Shown piece after piece: positions 30,150 through 32,984 of a stretch of DNA of 32,984 nt (position 1 is its first letter; every line of letters starts with the position of its first letter). Under the pieces are notes generated by a model. It saw only the letters and a program-made list of their open reading frames with translations, ran no database searches and was not told the DNA's origin. A program made the position numbers and the translations under genes. The stretch is from Acidobacteriaceae bacterium (GTDB lineage Bacteria > Acidobacteriota > Terriglobia > Terriglobales > Acidobacteriaceae). Location: assembly GCA_003134655.1 (NCBI GenBank), contig PLBY01000041.1, positions 1 through 32,984 of the forward strand. The letters run 5' to 3'.

Positions 30150-30230
30150 ACAACAAACGCGCCCGGACTCATCAGGTCACAGGGCGCATCGCTTGCACAG
30201 CCCTCTCCCGCACGACTGCTCGCAACCACC
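30150..30230 (-). terminator. Terminator module, second copy of the 28231-28312 element
   Basis: On the minus strand GCGCCC/GGGCGC (6 bp) enclose a 17-base region with GAC/GTC, followed by GTTTGTTGTGTG. It begins 13 bases after the stop of the exported Cys-protein gene. The preceding stretch (GAGCAGT, CGGGAGAGG) also matches copy 1. Confidence 0.6.
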
Positions 30231-30242
30231 TTTCGGCGGCTC

Positions 30243-30599
30243 CTATTTGGCAGCTGTCACGGACTTCACTGAAATGGTATCTCCGCTGGCTGTGCCCGTG
30301 ACTTTGGCCTGTTCCCAGGCCAGCTTGTTGAGTTCGTCCAGCGCGCTTTGATCCGACGTGGTGAGGGTGTACACCTTGTCCCCTACTACCAAAGCGTACT
30401 TGGCACCTTTCTGCACGCAGGCACGAACGCAAGCTGCCGGAGCAAGGCTCCCCTCCGTGTGCTTCGCACCGCACATGGCATCACTAACCTTCCCCGTGAA
30501 GGTCTGAGTGCTATCCGCAGCCACTCCCGGCACAAAAGCCACTCCGATGCTCAGAACTACCGTCGCTATCCAGACTTGCAACATCCGCAAACGAGACAT
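30243..30599 (-). CDS. Exported small Cys-containing protein (118 aa)
   Basis: The ATG at 30599 follows AGGAGG, closer than usual; an in-frame ATG twelve bases earlier lacks a site. The signal peptide (MLQVWIATVVLSIGVAFVPG) ends near AADS. The mature part is TFTGKVSDAMCGAKHTE, then PAACVRACVQKGAKYALVVG and DKVYTLTTS. The spaced Cys pattern (C...CVRAC) and the GKVSDxxCGxKH motif occur in small secreted proteins common in acidobacteria. They are unnamed; metal or disulphide chemistry is possible. The end is beta-rich (QAKVTGTASGDTISVKSV). Confidence 0.75.
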   Translation of the reverse strand: MSRLRMLQVWIATVVLSIGVAFVPGVAADSTQTFTGKVSDAMCGAKHTEGSLAPAACVRACVQKGAKYALVVGDKVYTLTTSDQSALDELNKLAWEQAKVTGTASGDTISVKSVTAAK

Positions 30600-30667
30600 A
30601 GTCCTCCTCATTATTCCACGCTGTCGGGCGGCCGCTCAGCAGTGGGTACGTGCATTCCGTGGCAAAC

Positions 30668-30871
30668 TTAATCCGACTCTTTGCGAATCTTCTTTCGAGC
30701 ACGCTTTCGCGCCAAGGCTTGCTTGACTCGGCGCTTCGCGCCCGGCTTCAGGTAGAAAGAGTGGCGCTTCACTTCCTTAATGATGTCTTCCGTCTGAACC
30801 TTGCGCTTGAAGCGACGGAGGGCGTTGTCTATTGACTCACCTTCTTGCAATCGAACTTCTGCCAAATTCAT
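30668..30871 (-). CDS. rpsU: 30S ribosomal protein S21
   Basis: 67 residues: MNLAEVRLQEGESIDNALRR, then FKRKVQTEDIIKEVKRHSFY and LKPGAKRRVKQALARKRARK. This is the S21 signature (VxxxESxxxALRRFKRxxxxxGIxxExxxRxxYxKPSxKRR) with the usual very basic C-terminal tail. S21 binds the small subunit near the 3' end of 16S rRNA and helps translation initiation. A GTG one codon earlier is possible. It lies between the CsbD-like and exported Cys-protein genes on the same strand. Confidence 0.93.
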   Translation of the reverse strand: MNLAEVRLQEGESIDNALRRFKRKVQTEDIIKEVKRHSFYLKPGAKRRVKQALARKRARKKIRKESD

Positions 30872-30954
30872 CACCCCCGACCCGTCTTAAATCACCATTG
30901 CAATGGGCACCGCGATTTGAGTCTTCGCTTGACTTAATCGAAGCCACGGCACGA

Positions 30955-31257
30955 TCAAGCTGAATGGCGCTCCTTGAATTCCTCGATCTTCTCACTGGCT
31001 TTATCCTTGGCATCTTGCACCGACTGACTGATCTTGTTCCGCCTCTCGTGTGCCTTGTCCGTTGCGACGTTCTGGCGCGACTGTCGCATTTCTTTGGCAG
31101 CGTCTTTAGCGTTGCCCCACGTCTCTTTGGCCGCACCTTTGGCTTGACCCACAACTCCCTGATTGGCTAGTTTGTCGTTTCCGAGGGCTTCTCCCACGCT
31201 TTGCTTTACCTTTCCGACAACCTGCTCAACCTTGCCGCCAACCTGATCCTTATTCAC
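30955..31257 (-). CDS. CsbD-like stress protein with extended helical tail (100 aa, copy 2)
   Basis: Starts at a GTG with AAGGAGG six bases upstream. The N-terminal 60 residues follow the CsbD pattern (MNKDQVGGKVEQVVGKVKQS, VGEALGNDKLANQGVVGQAK, GAAKETWGNAKDAAKEM). The rest is a charged helix (KDKASEKIEEFKERHSA). It is longer than copy 1. A small hydrophilic cytoplasmic stress protein; mechanism not established. The dyad at 31394 lies about 144 bp before the start. Confidence 0.85.
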   Translation of the reverse strand: MNKDQVGGKVEQVVGKVKQSVGEALGNDKLANQGVVGQAKGAAKETWGNAKDAAKEMRQSRQNVATDKAHERRNKISQSVQDAKDKASEKIEEFKERHSA

Positions 31258-31393
31258 TATTCGCCTCCTTGTCGCCTCAAATGCCGCTTTCTTCTTGTGC
31301 GTGAAATATCGAACCCACCATAACGGGTACTGGCACAGTGGTGCACCGTCTGTGCTGCAAGGCCCACTCTAATCTCACGGCTGCCTTCACGAA

Positions 31394-31409
31394 TGGTCTC
31401 TTTTGCACA
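31394..31409. promoter_or_regulatory. Dyad operator candidate TGGTC-N6-GCACA
   Basis: TGGTC TCTTTT GCACA lies upstream of the second CsbD-like gene at the usual distance (about 144 bp). Confidence 0.45.
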
Positions 31410-31583
31410 TGTCGCGTATGGCAGCCCGATAATCGGGCTCGAGGAGAGGCAGCCTAGAACAACGTTTCCAAATGCGCATAGTGGAAAGTGGTCGCTTCTG
31501 ACCATACACGGATACGAATGCCGCATAGTGTGAGGGTGTACGCAACGGACAGGTCGCATCTTCGATAAGAGGAAATTGGAAAA

Positions 31584-31730
31584 ATGGCTACTCAACTGTG
31601 CCAGAAATGCAAACAATCCCATCCCGGTCGCGTCTGCGATTATGACGAAGAAGGTGAATGCGCCGAGACGACTGGTGTCAATGAGGTTGCGCAACCCTGT
31701 GCCGAGCCATCAAAACAAGAGAAAGATTGA
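31584..31730 (+). CDS. Small Cys-rich protein (48 aa), zinc-ribbon-like
   Basis: Reads MATQLCQKCKQSHPGRVCDY, then DEEGECAETTGVNEVAQPCA and EPSKQEKD. Five cysteines include a Cys-x2-Cys pair followed by Cys at 18 and 26, enough for one zinc site. GAGGAA lies upstream at a workable distance. Acidic overall. Unknown function. Confidence 0.6.
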   Translation: MATQLCQKCKQSHPGRVCDYDEEGECAETTGVNEVAQPCAEPSKQEKD

Positions 31731-31783
31731 GGTTCGTTATGAGTGCAGAAAGTGGGGTTCGCGCTCCAGCAGGAGGAGGAACC

Positions 31784-31963
31784 CTAGAGCTTAAATAGTG
31801 ATCGCAAACAATCTTCATCAATATGGCTCTCAGGCTTTAGCCAATGAATGAAATCTCTTGCGTTAATGTGCGTCGGCTTTTGAACTGTCTTTTGTTCGAG
31901 GCCAGACTCAAGGTCTGCTTGTTTGCCCGTGTTGGTGATCACTGTCCATGTCTTCGTCTTCAT
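31784..31963 (-). CDS. Small hypothetical protein (59 aa)
   Basis: Reads MKTKTWTVITNTGKQADLES, then GLEQKTVQKPTHINARDFIH and WLKPESHIDEDCLRSLFKL. It is soluble, with ordinary composition, and GAGAG five bases before the ATG. No family was recognised. It converges with the Cys-rich gene. Confidence 0.5.
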   Translation of the reverse strand: MKTKTWTVITNTGKQADLESGLEQKTVQKPTHINARDFIHWLKPESHIDEDCLRSLFKL

Positions 31964-32166
31964 TGTGCTCTCTACCTCTGTTGACCGCCGCTCCGCACTT
32001 GCAACTACCCATCATCTCCCCTCTACCGATGCTGCGATAGTGACTGAAGTTCGCTCGCTTCGACCTTATGTCTGGTGTAATCGGGGGTAGGGCGTTTTTG
32101 TTTTGAGCAATACCGAACCGGTATTGGCGTGGCGATGGTTTCCTAGCATCTGAGGGTGATAACCAA

Positions 32167-32340
32167 ATGAGCATAGACAGGTGGCTTCTGATCTCGGTGG
32201 GGGTGATTCTGCCCCTTTGGATTCTGTTGCGGATCGTCATGCTTCCCGCACTGCTGAATGGTCCGGGACATGGCAGGTTGCTGACGACTTACATGCAATA
32301 CCGAGCGGAACAACGTGGAAAGCCTCGTCGCCGCCACTGA
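32167..32340 (+). CDS. Small single-span membrane protein (57 aa)
   Basis: Reads MSIDRWLLISVGVILPLWIL, then LRIVMLPALLNGPGHGRLLT and a basic tail (YRAEQRGKPRRRH). One long hydrophobic segment of about 28 residues and a positive C-terminus predict an inner-membrane protein. GAGGG lies ten bases upstream. Function unknown. Confidence 0.6.
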   Translation: MSIDRWLLISVGVILPLWILLRIVMLPALLNGPGHGRLLTTYMQYRAEQRGKPRRRH

Positions 32341-32431
32341 AGAGCAGGCAGCTTTTGGCAAAGCGGCACAGCTACCCCCAAATTGGGTAAAATCGCTTCC
32401 TACTAGGCTCTGTTCTTGCGCCGAACGCGAT

Positions 32432-32548
32432 ATGGATGTTGCCGAGCTAGACTCGATTATCGAAGAATCGCTTGGAAAGTTTTGCCGTAAAGTTCTATGT
32501 TCGGCTTGGTACGGGCGGGAACACGAAATGGTGTCGCTCGATGCTTGA
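32432..32548 (+). CDS. Possible small hypothetical protein (38 aa)
   Basis: MDVAELDSIIEESLGKFCRK, then VLCSAWYGREHEMVSLDA. The segment looks protein-like, but the true start is unknown: the same frame is open from 32315, where it overlaps the membrane protein gene by 26 bases. Confidence 0.4.
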   Translation: MDVAELDSIIEESLGKFCRKVLCSAWYGREHEMVSLDA

Positions 32549-32671
32549 GCTGATCATGCCGAAAACGGTTGTCGTGCAACAACGGGTGCTGTACGGGTGC
32601 TGGTGCTATGAAGTCAATCGGCTCAAGAGCGGTGGGAAGGACTGAAAAGCCCATAAACACTGGAAAAGAAA

Positions 32672-32748
32672 TGGTAGGCACGAGGAGACTCGAACTCCTG
32701 ACCTCTACCGTGTCAAGGTAGCGCTCTAACCAACTGAGCTACGCGCCC
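32672..32748 (-). tRNA. tRNA-Val (anticodon GAC)
   Basis: The minus strand folds as a full tRNA. The acceptor GGGCGCG/CGTGCCT has two G-U pairs. The D arm is GCTC-AGTTGGTTA-GAGC, the anticodon arm CTACC-TTGACAC-GGTAG, and the T arm AGGAG-TTCGAGT-CTCCT. A73 is followed by an encoded CCA. The loop places GAC as anticodon, valine. Confidence 0.96.
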
Positions 32749-32863
32749 GTACTGCGGGCGGAATGCTCATTATAAACCATGCTCACGTTAGCCAACTGTC
32801 GTAACAAAATTGAACGCGCGGTCTGGCCGCTGCGGGCCGTCATTCGCTAGAATGGGTCTACTC

Positions 32864-32984
32864 ATGCCCGAGCCAGCGCCGCCCAAAGACGCACCCCTGA
32901 GCTTCGAGACCGGGCTTCAACACCTGGAAGCCATCGTCAAGGAAATGGAAAGTGGCGAGCTTCCTCTAGAGCGCGCTCTGGAAC
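32864..32984 (+). CDS. xseB: Exodeoxyribonuclease VII small subunit, 5' part
   Basis: Reads MPEPAPPKDAPLSFETGLQH, then LEAIVKEMESGELPLERALE before the window ends. SFETGLxxLExIVxxMESGELPLExAL is the XseB signature. XseB is a small helical subunit that, with several copies per XseA, forms the single-strand-specific exonuclease VII. An in-frame ATG at 32852 would add four residues. The gene is cut by the right edge. Confidence 0.92.
   Translation, partial: MPEPAPPKDAPLSFETGLQHLEAIVKEMESGELPLERALE

Noticed and set aside
30159..30187. CTGATGAG-like core resembling a hammerhead ribozyme
   Set aside because: The required GAAA and the three-stem layout are absent; the sequence is explained as a terminator hairpin.
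14248..31409. Dyads as NifA-type enhancer sites with sigma-54 promoters
   Set aside because: TGT-N10-ACA fits, but no convincing GG-N10-GC promoter was found between the sites and the genes, and no sigma-54 activator is encoded in the window.
31740..31799. 19-codon plus-strand ORF after the Cys-rich gene
   Set aside because: Too short, Gly-rich, and overlapped by a better-looking minus-strand gene.

Overview
The window looks like an Acidobacteriota (Terriglobia-type soil bacterium) chromosome segment. This is inferred from the PadR regulator coupled to a very large MacB/FtsX-type permease of the acidobacterial 'ADOP' kind, from the Crp/Fnr subfamily with conserved LVDQLFNSSEKRLAR and SQETLAEM motifs, and from small stress proteins typical of that group. 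No insertion sequence, CRISPR array, rRNA or integrase is visible.

Layout. 1-12.6 kb is ordinary metabolic and transport content, almost all on the minus strand: a Crp/Fnr regulator cut by the left edge, the ADOP permease with its PadR regulator (ATGA overlap), a Tat-exported GH116 glycoside hydrolase, a small membrane protein, an MFS exporter with a C-terminal dimeric alpha/beta tail, a D-2-hydroxyacid dehydrogenase, a histone-H1-like basic protein and an AI-2E/PerM-family permease. 12.8-18.1 kb is a stress and metal block: a CsbD-like protein, a haem-less bacterioferritin-like protein, a Tudor/SH3-like small protein, a BON-domain exported protein followed by a glycine-rich stress protein with a textbook terminator, and an NRAMP-like transporter divergent from a 26-aa membrane peptide. 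18.2-25.2 kb is a signalling island: a PAS protein, a receiver fused to an RsbRD-N-type domain, a PilZ (c-di-GMP) protein, a stand-alone RsbRD-N paralogue, a PAS-PAS-PAS-kinase-receiver hybrid kinase and a CheY-like receiver. The two RsbRD-N genes and about 330 bp behind each are a dispersed duplication. 25.2-28.6 kb is accessory-looking, with many very small ORFs, including two C2H2-like zinc-binding proteins. 28.6-32.5 kb holds a second Crp/Fnr paralogue disrupted by a one-base insertion, a second Tudor-like paralogue, a conserved exported Cys protein, ribosomal protein S21, a second CsbD-like protein and several small proteins. tRNA-Val(GAC) and the start of xseB close the window.

Two patterns tie the regions together. 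First, three families are present twice (Crp/Fnr, the Tudor-like 96-97 aa protein, CsbD), one copy on each side of the signalling island. Second, a 16-bp dyad of form TGTKC-N6-GMACA recurs at about eight to eleven intergenic places from 14.2 to 31.4 kb, often 65-145 bp upstream of stress or signalling genes. It has Crp/Fnr-type half-site geometry, so these genes may form one regulon; this is inference from the sequence only.

The strongest candidates for something undescribed are this dyad family, the duplicated segment whose trailing part shows codon-position-biased divergence, and a structured, terminator-ended minus-strand segment at 28.23-28.37 kb that shares its terminator module with 30.15-30.23 kb.
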